Virus record (IMG/VR): IMGVR_UViG_3300004463_000286
Location: 1-21,703 of that record
DNA length: 21,703 bases
Source of the DNA: a virus
Strand: one strand, 5' to 3'
Below, piece by piece: positions 14,241-21,703 of this stretch. Positions within the stretch are counted from its first letter, which is position 1, and each line of letters begins with the position of its first letter. A model generated the notes under the pieces. The model was not told the origin of the DNA and ran no database searches. It saw nothing but the letters and a program-made list of their open reading frames with translations. The position numbers and the translations under genes were made by a program.

Positions 14241-14489
14241 ATGTCCGATAACATAATTCCATTCAATGGAGAGCAAGAAGATGAGCATTGTTGTAGAACG
14301 TGTGATTTAGTTCTAGATTTCGTGGACGTTGTAAAAGAGCACGGTAATGACGATGAAGCACTGTTTGCAATTTTAAGTGAAATGGCTTCTCAGGCTAAAT
14401 CAATTGGTATTCAAGAATTTTTAATTAGGGAAATAGATAGTAAAATTAATCTTCTTGAACATTTAGAAGATGAATGTGATTGTGAGTAA
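14241..14489 (+). CDS. Small acidic cysteine-containing protein of unknown function
   Basis: 82 residues after AAAAGGAG, 14 nt behind the phosphoesterase gene. It carries HCCRTC near residue 17 and CDC at the end, which together could hold a metal, and two amphipathic helices between (VLDFVDVVKEH, then IGIQEFLIREIDSKINLLEHL). Strongly acidic. No family recognised. Tight spacing suggests it is made with the phosphoesterase and may be its partner. Confidence 0.75.
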   Translation: MSDNIIPFNGEQEDEHCCRTCDLVLDFVDVVKEHGNDDEALFAILSEMASQAKSIGIQEFLIREIDSKINLLEHLEDECDCE

Positions 14490-14521
14490 ATTTTTTATTA
14501 CGTAAATTATTAAAAAAATTA

Positions 14522-14570
14522 GGTATCACAGTTGAATCTGTGCGCTACCACACTAATAAAGGAGTGTGGT
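14522..14570 (+). promoter_or_regulatory. Alternative hairpins presenting the protease ribosome binding site
   Basis: ACCACAC (14547-14553) pairs perfectly with GTGTGGT (14564-14570); most of the AAAGGAG ribosome binding site lies in the 10-nt loop. Just upstream, GGTA and CACAG (14522-14531) pair with CTGTG and TACC (14538-14549). The two stems share 14547-14549, so they may be exclusive. A tuning role for protease level is inferred. Confidence 0.45.
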
Positions 14571-14576
14571 TTACAT

Positions 14577-15161
14577 ATGTCAGAAATGGGTTTTGTATAT
14601 CAGGACAGAATCTTAGATGAAATGAAAATGAGTGCTGCTCTTAGAGATAGACGTATCTTCATTAGCGAAGAAGTTGACAGAAATTCAATGTTCAAGGCTT
14701 GCTATCTTTTAGATAGACTTTCTGAATTAGATAAGCAAGATGGTAAAAAGAAGGACATTGAGATTATTATTGATAGCTACGGGGGCTATATTTATCACGG
14801 ATTAGCGTTAATTTCTAAGATTGAGTCCTTACGTGAAGATGGGTACAAAATTATCACAACTGTAAATTCAGTCGCAATGAGTATGGGCTTCATGATTCTA
14901 CTTTGTGGAAGTCATAGACAAGGATTGAGACATTCTCGTATTATGTGCCATCAACCATCCAGCGCAAGTTGGGGTACATTGCAGGATATGATTGAAGGTA
15001 CTGAAGAAACGTTGGCTTTATGGAACAGAATGAAAGAATTGATTCTTAAGTATACAAAAATCACAGATGAACAATTAGAAGATATCAAATCACGAAAATA
15101 TGACTGGTTTATGTGGAGTTCAGAAGCACTTGAACTAGGCGTAATCGATGAGATTATATAG
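14577..15161 (+). CDS. ClpP-like serine protease, probable prohead protease
   Basis: 194 residues from ATG 14577, seven bases after GGAG; the in-frame ATG at 14532 lies in the leader hairpins and has no ribosome binding site. It is a full-length ClpP-fold protein with a complete triad: S102 in VAMSMGF, H125 in MCHQPS, D176 in KYDWFMWS, at nearly the spacing of E. coli ClpP. IIIDSYGGYIYHGLAL is the conserved oxyanion-strand region and EALELGVIDEII the usual ending. Phages use ClpP-fold enzymes to trim scaffold or capsid during head maturation; an SPbeta-like late position upstream of terminase and portal fits that. A general ClpP substitute is the alternative; no ClpX-docking feature was judged. 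Confidence 0.9.
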   Translation: MSEMGFVYQDRILDEMKMSAALRDRRIFISEEVDRNSMFKACYLLDRLSELDKQDGKKKDIEIIIDSYGGYIYHGLALISKIESLREDGYKIITTVNSVAMSMGFMILLCGSHRQGLRHSRIMCHQPSSASWGTLQDMIEGTEETLALWNRMKELILKYTKITDEQLEDIKSRKYDWFMWSSEALELGVIDEII

Positions 15162-15173
15162 GAGGGTTAAGTT

Positions 15174-15512
15174 ATGACAGAGGAAACTAAAGAAACAATG
15201 GAATTGAGTGCAGAGCAATTAGAGGAACTACTAGGCGGTCAAGATTCTGAACCTGAAAAACTACCCTACATTATGATCGATTTAGAAGATTATGATATTG
15301 AAGAGTTCAACCGTGGAATTAAAGAAACTTCTTATCTCGCTGGTAAAGTAACTTCTCTTATTAACTGTGGTCTTAGCGAACAAGCAGTAATTGACTTGCT
15401 TTTGAATCAGGAGACAATTGATTATAATATTCGTGCGGCTCAAATCAACAAGGATATGAATGTTGAAGTTGCTAAGTCTCAAAGAACAACACAAGATAAG
15501 TATGAGTTGTAA
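15174..15512 (+). CDS. Protease-linked phage protein of unknown function
   Basis: 112 residues after TAGGAGGG, 12 nt behind the protease gene. The first 30 residues are acidic and disordered (EETKETMELSAEQLEELLGG); the remainder is helical (EEFNRGIKETSYLAGKVTSL, SEQAVIDLLLNQETID, ending in a basic tail). No family recognised. The spacing and shared terminator make it an obligate neighbour of the protease, perhaps a scaffold-like substrate or adaptor. The transcription unit ends at the terminator 15537-15591. Confidence 0.75.
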   Translation: MTEETKETMELSAEQLEELLGGQDSEPEKLPYIMIDLEDYDIEEFNRGIKETSYLAGKVTSLINCGLSEQAVIDLLLNQETIDYNIRAAQINKDMNVEVAKSQRTTQDKYEL

Positions 15513-15536
15513 ATAAATCCCCATTTTTAAGAGTCT

Positions 15537-15591
15537 TTATCCAATGTTCACCCTTCCCCCTCTCTGGTGAGCATTGGAATAAGGGTTTTTT
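15537..15591 (+). terminator. Strong intrinsic terminator after the protease pair
   Basis: TTATCCAATGTTCACC (15537-15552) pairs with GGTGAGCATTGGAATAA (15565-15581), one bulge and one mismatch-type wobble, with a pyrimidine-rich loop, then GGGTTTTTT. Very similar in plan to 15964-16012. Confidence 0.85.
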
Positions 15592-15601
15592 GAAGAATCT
15601 T

Positions 15602-15632
15602 AGAGAAGTGAAGTGTACAACCTTCTCTTTTT
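15602..15632 (+). terminator. Second terminator immediately before the 15661 gene
   Basis: AGAGAAG (15602-15608) pairs perfectly with CTTCTCT (15622-15628), 13-nt loop, followed by TTTT. It leaves only 28 nt before the next start codon, too little for a host promoter. Confidence 0.6.
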
Positions 15633-15660
15633 ACATTTAAATTTATAGGAGGAAAATAAC

Positions 15661-15957
15661 ATGCGTTTAGGATTAGGTTTTACAGGGAGTTCGGAAGTTC
15701 TTACTAGTGATTCAGCAGATTATGAAATCATCCCAGTTCCATCTGCGGAGATTCAAGATCAATTTAAAATAAAGAAATACGGATTTTACAAGTTTAGTTT
15801 TAAAAATATTAACGAAGTAGCAATTAGTATTAATCATGGAGACTATTTTTATTTGGAAGCGTGTGAGGGAATAGTGTCTGATGAAAGTGATGCGCTTATT
15901 TATTCTTTGAGAATCAAAGATGCTGGTGTGAATTTTCATTGGCATGGGGCGTTTTAA
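15661..15957 (+). CDS. Small beta-rich phage protein of unknown function
   Basis: 98 residues after TAGGAGG. Beta-strand-like throughout: MRLGLGFTG at the start, IKKYGFYKFSFKN and INHGDYFYLEACEGI in the middle, FHWHGAF at the end. Histidines at the C-terminus (HWH) could bind metal. No family recognised. It is a single-gene unit between two upstream terminators and one downstream (15964-16012), an arrangement typical of phage moron genes, but I see no clear sigmaA promoter in its 28-nt leader. Confidence 0.75.
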   Translation: MRLGLGFTGSSEVLTSDSADYEIIPVPSAEIQDQFKIKKYGFYKFSFKNINEVAISINHGDYFYLEACEGIVSDESDALIYSLRIKDAGVNFHWHGAF

Positions 15958-15963
15958 GAACTT

Positions 15964-16012
15964 TTATTCACCGCTTACCTTTCTCTCAGTGATCGGTGAA
16001 ATAAGGGTTTTT
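15964..16012 (+). terminator. Intrinsic terminator after the 15661 gene
   Basis: TTATTCACCG (15964-15973) pairs with CGGTGAAATAA (15994-16004) with one bulged base, pyrimidine-rich loop, then GGGTTTTT. Shares the ending AATAAGGGTTTTT with the terminator at 15537. Confidence 0.8.
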
Positions 16013-16065
16013 GAAACCTTTAATAAATAAGTTAAATACAATTAAATTCAAAGGAGCGGACTGAT

Positions 16066-16245
16066 TTGCAGAAAAACACACTGTTTTATTGCTACAGTGG
16101 AAAACTTAAGAGTTTCTTAATGTACAAGAAGAATCTTAGGTATTTGCACAAAGGATTAAATGACAAGACTCAAAGGAACTTTTGGGTGTTCGAACGTTCT
16201 GAGGAATTGAATGATGCGCTAACTGAGTGGTCACAGAATAAGTGA
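16066..16245 (+). CDS. DUF5659-like small protein
   Basis: 59 residues from TTG 16066, nine bases after AAGGAG. The reading begins MQKNTLFYCYSGKLKSFL and ends TEWSQNK. It has the pattern I know from a small Firmicutes phage and plasmid family of unknown function: FYCYS at the start, a G-L-N-x-K-T-x-x-x-F-W-V-F core and a helical end with two acidic residues and a tryptophan. It is a single-gene cassette between terminators, with the second (16225-16256) overlapping its last codons. The 6-bp CACTGT/ACAGTG palindrome near its start may affect initiation. A TTG start makes it easy to miss. Confidence 0.72.
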   Translation: MQKNTLFYCYSGKLKSFLMYKKNLRYLHKGLNDKTQRNFWVFERSEELNDALTEWSQNK

Positions 16246-16256
16246 CTACTCTTTTT
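16225..16256 (+). terminator. Terminator overlapping the end of the DUF5659-like gene
   Basis: GAGTGGTCAC (16225-16234) pairs over 10 bp with GTGACTACTC (16242-16251), 7-nt loop, followed by TTTTT. The stop codon lies inside the 3' arm. Confidence 0.8.
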
Positions 16257-16293
16257 AATTTAAATAATATATAAGCGGAGAGTGAATTAAATA

Positions 16294-17331
16294 ATGACAG
16301 CAATTAAAGGTAAACCTTGGACTGAAGAAGAAAAAGAATTATTAGCAAAATTTGTTTACATTCTATCAAAAGAAGAGTTATTAGAATCATTTCCACATCG
16401 GACATGGAAAGCATTGCGTCACATGTCATTGAAGATGGGTTTGAAATTAAAAAATGATTATGAATCTATCCCAAAAAATGAATTATATAAAATTATTGAT
16501 GACATTAAGTGTATGAAATGTAAGAAATGTAGAAGATATTTACCTTTGAATATGATGTATTATCCTAAAGATAAAAGTTGTAGAATTGGATTTCGTTCAG
16601 TTTGTAAAGAGTGTAAAGGTGAAAATTTTAAAATTAAAGAAATAGTTTGGTCTGAAGAAGAAACAAAGAAACTCAAGGAAGTTTACTCTACGATGACTAA
16701 TAGGGAACTTCAGTTATTGTTCTTCTCTGATAAAACTATGGAGCAATTATGGCATAAAGGGAATGTACTGGGGTTATATAAAACCGAAGATACTCTTCTT
16801 AGAGCACAACTTGAATCACGTACTGATGAGTGGCGTGAGAAAATATCAAGCACACGTAAAGAAAGAGGATGTGCTGTTGGAGAAAATAATCCTATGTATG
16901 GTACATCAAGAAAAGGTAATGAAAACCCTAATTGGCAAGGTGGAATAAGCGAACTATACGACCATCTAAGAAGAAACATCTACGAATGGAAAGTTGCCAG
17001 TATGGAAGCGTGTAATTACAAATGTGTAATCACAGGTGAAAGATTTGATGATATACATCATACATACAGTTTTATGACTATTATAAGTGATACATTGAAT
17101 AATCTAGGACTTCCTGTTAAACAGTTTATCCATGAGTACTCTGAAGGAGAGCTTAATTTAATAGAAAAAGAATGTATGAAAATACATATGGAAAACATTG
17201 GGGTTTGTTTGAAAAAGGATATTCACATGCAATTTCATGCTGAGTATGGAAATAAGAATAATACTCCTGAACAGTTTGAAGAATTTAAGTTGAATTATCA
17301 AAATGGAAAACTAGTGAAAGAAGTGGTCTAA
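16294..17331 (+). CDS. HNH homing endonuclease with Myb/SANT-like and NUMOD3-like modules
   Basis: 345 residues. Modules in order: a Myb/SANT-like helix bundle (PWTEEEKELLAKF to LRHMSLKMGL, 8-50), a zinc ribbon (CMKCKKCRRYL...CKEC, about 73-112), a second Myb-like unit (VWSEEETKKLKEVY to LWHKGNVLGL, 118-160), a NUMOD3-like stretch (GENNPMYGTSRKGNENPNW, about 192-210), and an HNH nuclease around CVITGERFDDIHHTYSF (about 245-262) with a late Q-F-H-A-E-Y. Homing endonucleases of phages and group I introns share this makeup. It is flanked tightly by two similar terminators (16225, 17317), the second overlapping its stop codon. No intron core or split gene is visible, so it is free-standing. Confidence 0.88.
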   Translation: MTAIKGKPWTEEEKELLAKFVYILSKEELLESFPHRTWKALRHMSLKMGLKLKNDYESIPKNELYKIIDDIKCMKCKKCRRYLPLNMMYYPKDKSCRIGFRSVCKECKGENFKIKEIVWSEEETKKLKEVYSTMTNRELQLLFFSDKTMEQLWHKGNVLGLYKTEDTLLRAQLESRTDEWREKISSTRKERGCAVGENNPMYGTSRKGNENPNWQGGISELYDHLRRNIYEWKVASMEACNYKCVITGERFDDIHHTYSFMTIISDTLNNLGLPVKQFIHEYSEGELNLIEKECMKIHMENIGVCLKKDIHMQFHAEYGNKNNTPEQFEEFKLNYQNGKLVKEVV

Positions 17332-17350
17332 TGACTGCTTCTTTTTATTT
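17317..17350 (+). terminator. Terminator overlapping the end of the HNH gene
   Basis: AAAGAAGTGGTC (17317-17328) pairs over 12 bp (two wobbles) with GACTGCTTCTTT (17333-17344), loop TAAT, then TTATTTT. Its core AGTGGTC...GACT...CTTTTTA resembles the terminator at 16225, on the other side of the HNH gene. Confidence 0.8.
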
Positions 17351-17372
17351 TGATTAAAAGGATGTGAGTACT

Positions 17373-18296
17373 GTGGCTCGTGAAAAACAAGTCGAAAAAG
17401 TAAAAATTATATGTTCTTCTTGCGGAAAAGATAAATCCATCGATGACTTTTACTCCTCTAACTCCCCTTTTCATAAGAACACAGGAAAACTTAGTGTTTG
17501 TAAGGAATGTTTTTGGGAGTTCGTAGATGATGATATTGAAAAATTGAAGATTGCATTGAGAATGACGGATAAGCCATTTTTAGTTGATTTATTAAAAAGC
17601 TCTCAATCAGAAGTAGAAAACAGTAGTAAAAATTTAAATTTGATCAAAATTTATATGAAAAATGTGTCCATGCGACAATATAACAATTCCACATGGGCAG
17701 ATAGCGACTCTGAAGTAAGACAAAATAATGCAGTAACTGAACTAATTAAAGGAAGTACCATTGAGTCATCTTCTGATATAACAGATGAAGAGTTAAATGA
17801 ACTAATCCACTTTTTCGGAAAGGGTTTTGATAAAGAAAGTTATATATGGTTGCAAGATGAGTACACTGATTTCTTGAATAGGTATGAGTGCGACTCTAAA
17901 GGAATGGAGTTGCTAATTAAGGAAATATGCCTAACTCAATTGGATATCAAGCTACGAAGGGCAAAAGGTGAAAAAGTTGACCAACAGTTGAAGACTCTTC
18001 AAGATCTACTTGGATCAAGTAATTTGAAACCTGTTCAAGAAACTGGGGCAAACTCTGTTGAACAAGAGTCATTTGGAACTCTAATTAAAAAATTTGAAAG
18101 AGAAAGACCAATTCCTGAACCTGATCCTGCTTGGAAGGATGTTGATGGTATAGGCAAATATATTAAAACATTTTTCTTTGGACATATGACTAGAGCGTTG
18201 GGGATTGAGAATAAATTTCAAGATGAGTATGATGAAGAACTAGCTAAGTACACCGTTGAGCATTCGAATGAAGAAAATGGTGATATGGATGACTAG
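17373..18296 (+). CDS. Terminase-associated zinc-ribbon protein, possible small terminase (YonG-like position)
   Basis: 307 residues from GTG 17373, eleven bases after AAAAGG; GTG 17364 is too close to that site. An N-terminal zinc ribbon ([14 protein letters not shown]...CKEC, residues 12-45) leads to helices ([20 protein letters not shown]), a linker, and a mostly helical region ([13 protein letters not shown] to [20 protein letters not shown]). The C-terminus is acidic. It overlaps the large terminase by 8 nt. Proteins of this layout directly upstream of Bacillus phage large terminases are usually called small terminase or DNA-recognition subunits; I see no classical small-terminase signature, so the role rests on position, zinc ribbon and translational coupling. 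Confidence 0.65.
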   Translation: MAREKQVEKVKIICSSCGKDKSIDDFYSSNSPFHKNTGKLSVCKECFWEFVDDDIEKLKIALRMTDKPFLVDLLKSSQSEVENSSKNLNLIKIYMKNVSMRQYNNSTWADSDSEVRQNNAVTELIKGSTIESSSDITDEELNELIHFFGKGFDKESYIWLQDEYTDFLNRYECDSKGMELLIKEICLTQLDIKLRRAKGEKVDQQLKTLQDLLGSSNLKPVQETGANSVEQESFGTLIKKFERERPIPEPDPAWKDVDGIGKYIKTFFFGHMTRALGIENKFQDEYDEELAKYTVEHSNEENGDMDD

Positions 18297-20073
18297 TTTC
18301 AAAAATTTCGAGGTAAATAGAAACAAGGCAACAAAAGGAATCGATATATTTAAAAAAGACAGGAATTTCAGAAAAACTAATTCTAAATCAGATAGATTGA
18401 TGGAAGGGATAGGGGTATGGGCTTCATTTTATCGGGCTAATCCTCATAGATTTGTTAGAGATTACTTGGGTATTAATTTGAAGCCGTTTCAGATTATATT
18501 GCTGTATGCAATGAATTATAATCACTACTTTATGTATTTGGCTAGTCGTGGACAAGGAAAATCGTTTCTTAGTGCAATCTATTGTATTGTCCGAGCTTGC
18601 TTATGGGCAGAAACCAAAATCATCGCAGCCAGCGGAACCAAAGGGCAGGCGCGAGAAATTATTGAGAAGATAGATGATTTGAGAAAAAATAGCCCTAATT
18701 TGCAACGTGAAATATCGGATATTAAAACAGGTTCAAATGACCCTAAAGTTGAGTTTCATAATGGTAGTTGGATAAAAATTGTAGCTTCGAATGATAACGC
18801 TCGCTCTAAAAGGGCGAATTTGATACTGGTTGATGAATTTCGGATGGTTGATTTTTCTGTTATTACAAAAGTACTGAGAAAATTTTTGGCAGCACCGAGA
18901 AGCCCTAAGTATCTTGAGAAACCAGAATATGCCCATCTGAAAGAACGTAATAAGGAAATCTACTTGTCTTCATGTTGGTTAAAAAGTCATTGGTCATATG
19001 AAAGAATGCTCACCTACTTCAAATCTATGATGGAAGGTAAGCAGTATTTTGTATGTCATCTTCCTTACCAAGTGGCAATTAAAGAAGGTTTACTGATGAA
19101 GGAACAGGTTTTAGATGAAATGTCTGAATCTGACTTTGATCCGATTGCATGGCTCATGGAGATGGAGGCGCTTTGGTTTGGTGAATCTGAGAAAGCATTC
19201 TTCAAATTCGATGATTTACAAAAGAATCGTAAATTAGGTAAAGCTTATTATCCGAAAGAAATTACTGACTTAATTAATGATAAAAGTGTCTTAATGCCTA
19301 AAAAGGAAAAAGGCGAAATTAGATTATTATCTGCCGATATTGCTACTATGAGAGGTAATCAAAATGATGCTTCTGCGTTCTTTATTGCAAGAATGATTCC
19401 TATAAGTAGTGGATATGAAAGACAAATAATCTATTCAGAATCAATTGAAGGTGGGCATACTGGTGTTCAAGCAATGAGGATTAGACAATTATTTTACGAT
19501 TTTGATTGTGATTATATTATCCTCGATACGCAAGCAGCAGGGATCGGAATTTACGACCAATTAACCGAAACTCAGTACGATTCTGAAAGAGGTGCAGAAT
19601 ATGAACCACTTTCTTGTATCAATGATGAAAGATTAGCGGAGCGTTGTGTTTACTCTAATGCGCCTAAAGTTATCTACAGTATCAGGGCTACTCCTCAAAT
19701 GAATAGCGACATTGCAGTATCGTTTAAGGATTCATTAAGAAGAAATAAAATCAAATTGTTAATTCCAGAGAATGAATCTGAAGAAGTTTTACGGAAAATT
19801 AAAGGGTTTGATAAACTTCCCGAAGATGTGAAGTTAAAATTCAGATTGCCGTATATACAAACAACTTTATTAATCAATGAAATGATGAATCTTGAAGGTG
19901 AAATAAGTGATTCAGGATTAGTTAAACTTAAAGAGCAAGGTTCTGGACGGAAAGACAGATACTCCTCACTCAGTTATTTGAACTATATTGCTAATGATAT
20001 CGAACGAAAATTAAAGAAAAATGAGGATTCATCAATTGAAGACTACCTCTTCTTCATGCAATCAGGTTTCTAA
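18289..20073 (+). CDS. terL: Phage terminase large subunit (YonF-like position)
   Basis: 594 residues from ATG 18289, which overlaps the previous stop and has GGTGAT upstream; longer in-frame ATGs lie inside the previous gene. Packaging ATPase: Walker A A85-S-R-G-Q-G-K-S92 and Walker B ILVDE with D182 and E183. The C-terminal RNase H-like nuclease follows: D350 in LLSADIA, D413 in YIILDTQ, and a later acidic residue near [11 protein letters not shown]. The enzyme pumps DNA into the prohead through the portal and cuts concatemers. It lies between the presumed small subunit and the portal gene, the standard packaging order. Confidence 0.93.
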   Translation: MTSFKNFEVNRNKATKGIDIFKKDRNFRKTNSKSDRLMEGIGVWASFYRANPHRFVRDYLGINLKPFQIILLYAMNYNHYFMYLASRGQGKSFLSAIYCIVRACLWAETKIIAASGTKGQAREIIEKIDDLRKNSPNLQREISDIKTGSNDPKVEFHNGSWIKIVASNDNARSKRANLILVDEFRMVDFSVITKVLRKFLAAPRSPKYLEKPEYAHLKERNKEIYLSSCWLKSHWSYERMLTYFKSMMEGKQYFVCHLPYQVAIKEGLLMKEQVLDEMSESDFDPIAWLMEMEALWFGESEKAFFKFDDLQKNRKLGKAYYPKEITDLINDKSVLMPKKEKGEIRLLSADIATMRGNQNDASAFFIARMIPISSGYERQIIYSESIEGGHTGVQAMRIRQLFYDFDCDYIILDTQAAGIGIYDQLTETQYDSERGAEYEPLSCINDERLAERCVYSNAPKVIYSIRATPQMNSDIAVSFKDSLRRNKIKLLIPENESEEVLRKIKGFDKLPEDVKLKFRLPYIQTTLLINEMMNLEGEISDSGLVKLKEQGSGRKDRYSSLSYLNYIANDIERKLKKNEDSSIEDYLFFMQSGF

Positions 20074-20101
20074 CTAAATTAATTAAGAAAGGAGGAATAC
20101 A

Positions 20102-21610
20102 ATGACTAAACCCAACTCACCCTCCCCTACCACAGACGATTATTCACAATATCTCGAAGTAGCTGCTATGACCGACTTTATCACTCAATTCAGTTCAGCA
20201 TCATCAGTTACAGATGTGAAATTAACTGATTTATATAGATACTTGCAGAATCCCTACTCGAACATAAGAGAAATACAAAAAGTATCAAAGTATTTGACTA
20301 ATAAAAACGGAGTCATCAAAGAGGTTCTTCGAACGTTTAAATCGTTGCCTACTTTAGACTATGTTTTATCTTGGTCAGACGTTGACGATGAGAAAAAACT
20401 TAGAAAATATGAGCGAAAAGTAAATGATTTCCTAGATGAAGTTGAATTAAAAACTTTCGTTAGAGACGGATTGTATCAGTGTGCCGAACTGGGGACAATT
20501 GTAACTTGCTTGAGAAGTAAGAAGTATGTTCAGTTCTTGGAATTGGAAGACTTACGAATCGTAAGACAAAGGTCTGGACGTTGGGTAGTTGAATATGACT
20601 TGAAATCCATTGATGGAGCAAGAACTGTAAATGATAAATTAGCCATCATTGAATCGCTACCAGATGAAGTAACATTGCAAGCGTACAATCTATATAGAAG
20701 TAAAGGTGATGATTATAGATATATAGAGTTGAAAAACTGTGATGTTATCTCAATTGACTCACACAGAAACTATCCTTATGGATTACCAATTTCTATCGGT
20801 GCATGGTCTTCTGTGCTTCAAAAAGAAATGATCAATAAAGTTGAAAGATCAGTTGCAGACAGGTTGATAAAACAGGTTATCGTATTGGCTGTTTCAACTC
20901 TGGACAAAGAAGGAAACAAACCTGTACCGCGTGAGGTTATCACTGCATATTTCAATGAAGTAAGTAAATTATTACAGAAGAAAGATGGCTTAAACCAACG
21001 TGGAAATGAAACAAGTGGTACTGGGACGATTGCCCTACCTCACTTTATGGACTTAAAGACCCTTGAAGTAAATACTGAAATGTTTAAGAAAGAGCTTTAT
21101 GAAAAAGTCGAGAATGACATATACAGTAATTTAGGAGTGAGTCCTGCTTTAATTTGGGGCGGTGGCTCTAGCGGAAACTTTAGTGCTGCAACGTTGAATA
21201 GTCAGAAGTTTTTCAGGTACGTGTTCACGATATTAGAAAAGTTTGAGATTCTTATTAACAGGTATATCAAGTCAATACTTCCTAGTAATGTGTCTTGTAA
21301 ATTTATCTTCTCTAAAACAACAATGTTAGACAGAGATAAGCACATTGACCAACTAAAGGATCTGTACATGCAAACTTCTGTGTCCAAATTCTGGATTGAA
21401 GAATTAACAGGATTGCCTTATGAAGATGTAATTAACCAAACAAACTACGAGCGCAAAATCCTTAAGACGGAATCTATTTTGACACCCCCAGCGAATGCCT
21501 ATACACAGTCTGGTAAGGTTGGTCGCAAAGAAGAGACTTCTCCAACAAATGAGAATACGATTAAATCCAAGGGTAGTGGAGGAAATAACAATCCTAAGCC
21601 TTCGACTTAA
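20102..21610 (+). CDS. Phage portal protein (YonE-like position)
   Basis: 502 residues after AAAGGAGG. Portal-like features: a helical N-terminus (YSQYLEVAAMTDFI), a middle alpha/beta wing region with ELEDLRIVRQRSGRW and DVISIDSHRNYPYGLP, a long helix (SVADRLIKQVIVLAVST), a stem/crown region with NDIYSNLGVSPALIWGGGSSGNFSA (written here as NDIYSNLGVSPALI and then GGGSSGNFSA) and a disordered S/N/G-rich C-terminus. The dodecameric portal forms the DNA gate and binds terminase. Identification rests on length, place directly after the large terminase and the L-G-V-x-P...G..FSA pattern common in portals. CTAAATTAATTAAG lies 18 nt before the start, a near match to the recurrent element. Confidence 0.86.
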   Translation: MTKPNSPSPTTDDYSQYLEVAAMTDFITQFSSASSVTDVKLTDLYRYLQNPYSNIREIQKVSKYLTNKNGVIKEVLRTFKSLPTLDYVLSWSDVDDEKKLRKYERKVNDFLDEVELKTFVRDGLYQCAELGTIVTCLRSKKYVQFLELEDLRIVRQRSGRWVVEYDLKSIDGARTVNDKLAIIESLPDEVTLQAYNLYRSKGDDYRYIELKNCDVISIDSHRNYPYGLPISIGAWSSVLQKEMINKVERSVADRLIKQVIVLAVSTLDKEGNKPVPREVITAYFNEVSKLLQKKDGLNQRGNETSGTGTIALPHFMDLKTLEVNTEMFKKELYEKVENDIYSNLGVSPALIWGGGSSGNFSAATLNSQKFFRYVFTILEKFEILINRYIKSILPSNVSCKFIFSKTTMLDRDKHIDQLKDLYMQTSVSKFWIEELTGLPYEDVINQTNYERKILKTESILTPPANAYTQSGKVGRKEETSPTNENTIKSKGSGGNNNPKPST

Positions 21611-21626
21611 AGGAGTTGATTTTCAT

Positions 21627-21703
21627 ATGAAAGGTTACATGCCTAATCTAAACACTTCCAACAGTAAGGAATTAAACTCACAAGCAAAACAATCATTCAT
21701 TGA
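21627..21703 (+). CDS. Start of the next late gene (truncated by the window)
   Basis: ATG 21627 follows AAAGGAG, 16 nt after the portal stop, and stays open for 25 codons to the edge: MKGYMPNLNTSNSKEL and onward. Too short to identify; capsid or head-morphogenesis genes usually follow the portal. Confidence 0.7.
   Translation, partial: MKGYMPNLNTSNSKELNSQAKQSFI

Noticed and set aside
1-21703. CRISPR array
   Set aside because: No regularly spaced direct repeats were seen; the only close repeat pair (11093 and 11123) is a hairpin duplication inside the structured RNA.

Overview
The window is phage DNA, most likely from a large SPbeta-like siphophage or prophage of a low-GC Bacillus, probably of the B. 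cereus group. The evidence is very AT-rich coding sequence, strong GGAGG-type ribosome binding sites, and a run of genes whose kinds and order match what I remember of the SPbeta yon cluster: a YonO-type single-chain RNA polymerase, an HU-like protein (YonN position), a YonK protein, a metallophosphoesterase (YonJ position), then a terminase-associated zinc-ribbon protein, large terminase and portal (YonG/YonF/YonE positions). The synteny is recalled, not searched.

Layout. 1-921 (minus strand) is the N-terminal part of a UvrD/Rep-type helicase. 922-2481 is a divergent promoter region carrying a TnpB-only IS200/IS605-type element, whose guide-RNA scaffold appears to run off its right end into phage sequence. 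2482-7267 is a rightward operon of small proteins, an acidic protein, the RNA polymerase-like gene and a zinc-ribbon protein. 7260-7955 is a GIY-YIG nuclease gene. 8106-9694 holds HU and a PIN-PhoH ATPase. 9795-10565 is a second GIY-YIG nuclease with two DNA-binding repeats. 10566-11536 has no convincing gene: it holds an apparent structured RNA of about 850 nt ending in an intrinsic terminator, then a mini-tRNA-like hairpin. 11537-14489 holds small proteins, YonK, a Vsr-fold (EDxHD-like) homing endonuclease and the phosphoesterase. 14577-15512 is a ClpP-like protease with its downstream partner. 15513-17350 is a series of single-gene cassettes bounded by intrinsic terminators: an unknown protein, a DUF5659-like protein and an HNH endonuclease. 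17373 to the end is the DNA packaging module.

How it fits together. The polymerase, HU and PhoH genes look like expression and nucleic-acid management; protease, terminase and portal make and fill the head. Five selfish endonucleases of four or five unrelated kinds sit between these genes. Two of them, unrelated in protein sequence, share what looks like the same 95-100 nt RNA leader: two tandem hairpins with 7-nt CTGTNNN loops, followed by a hairpin that hides the ribosome binding site and competes with the second hairpin. This leader and the large structured RNA are the best candidates for undescribed biology here. An AT-rich 10-mer, ATAAATTAAT, recurs at gene starts and may be a phage promoter element.
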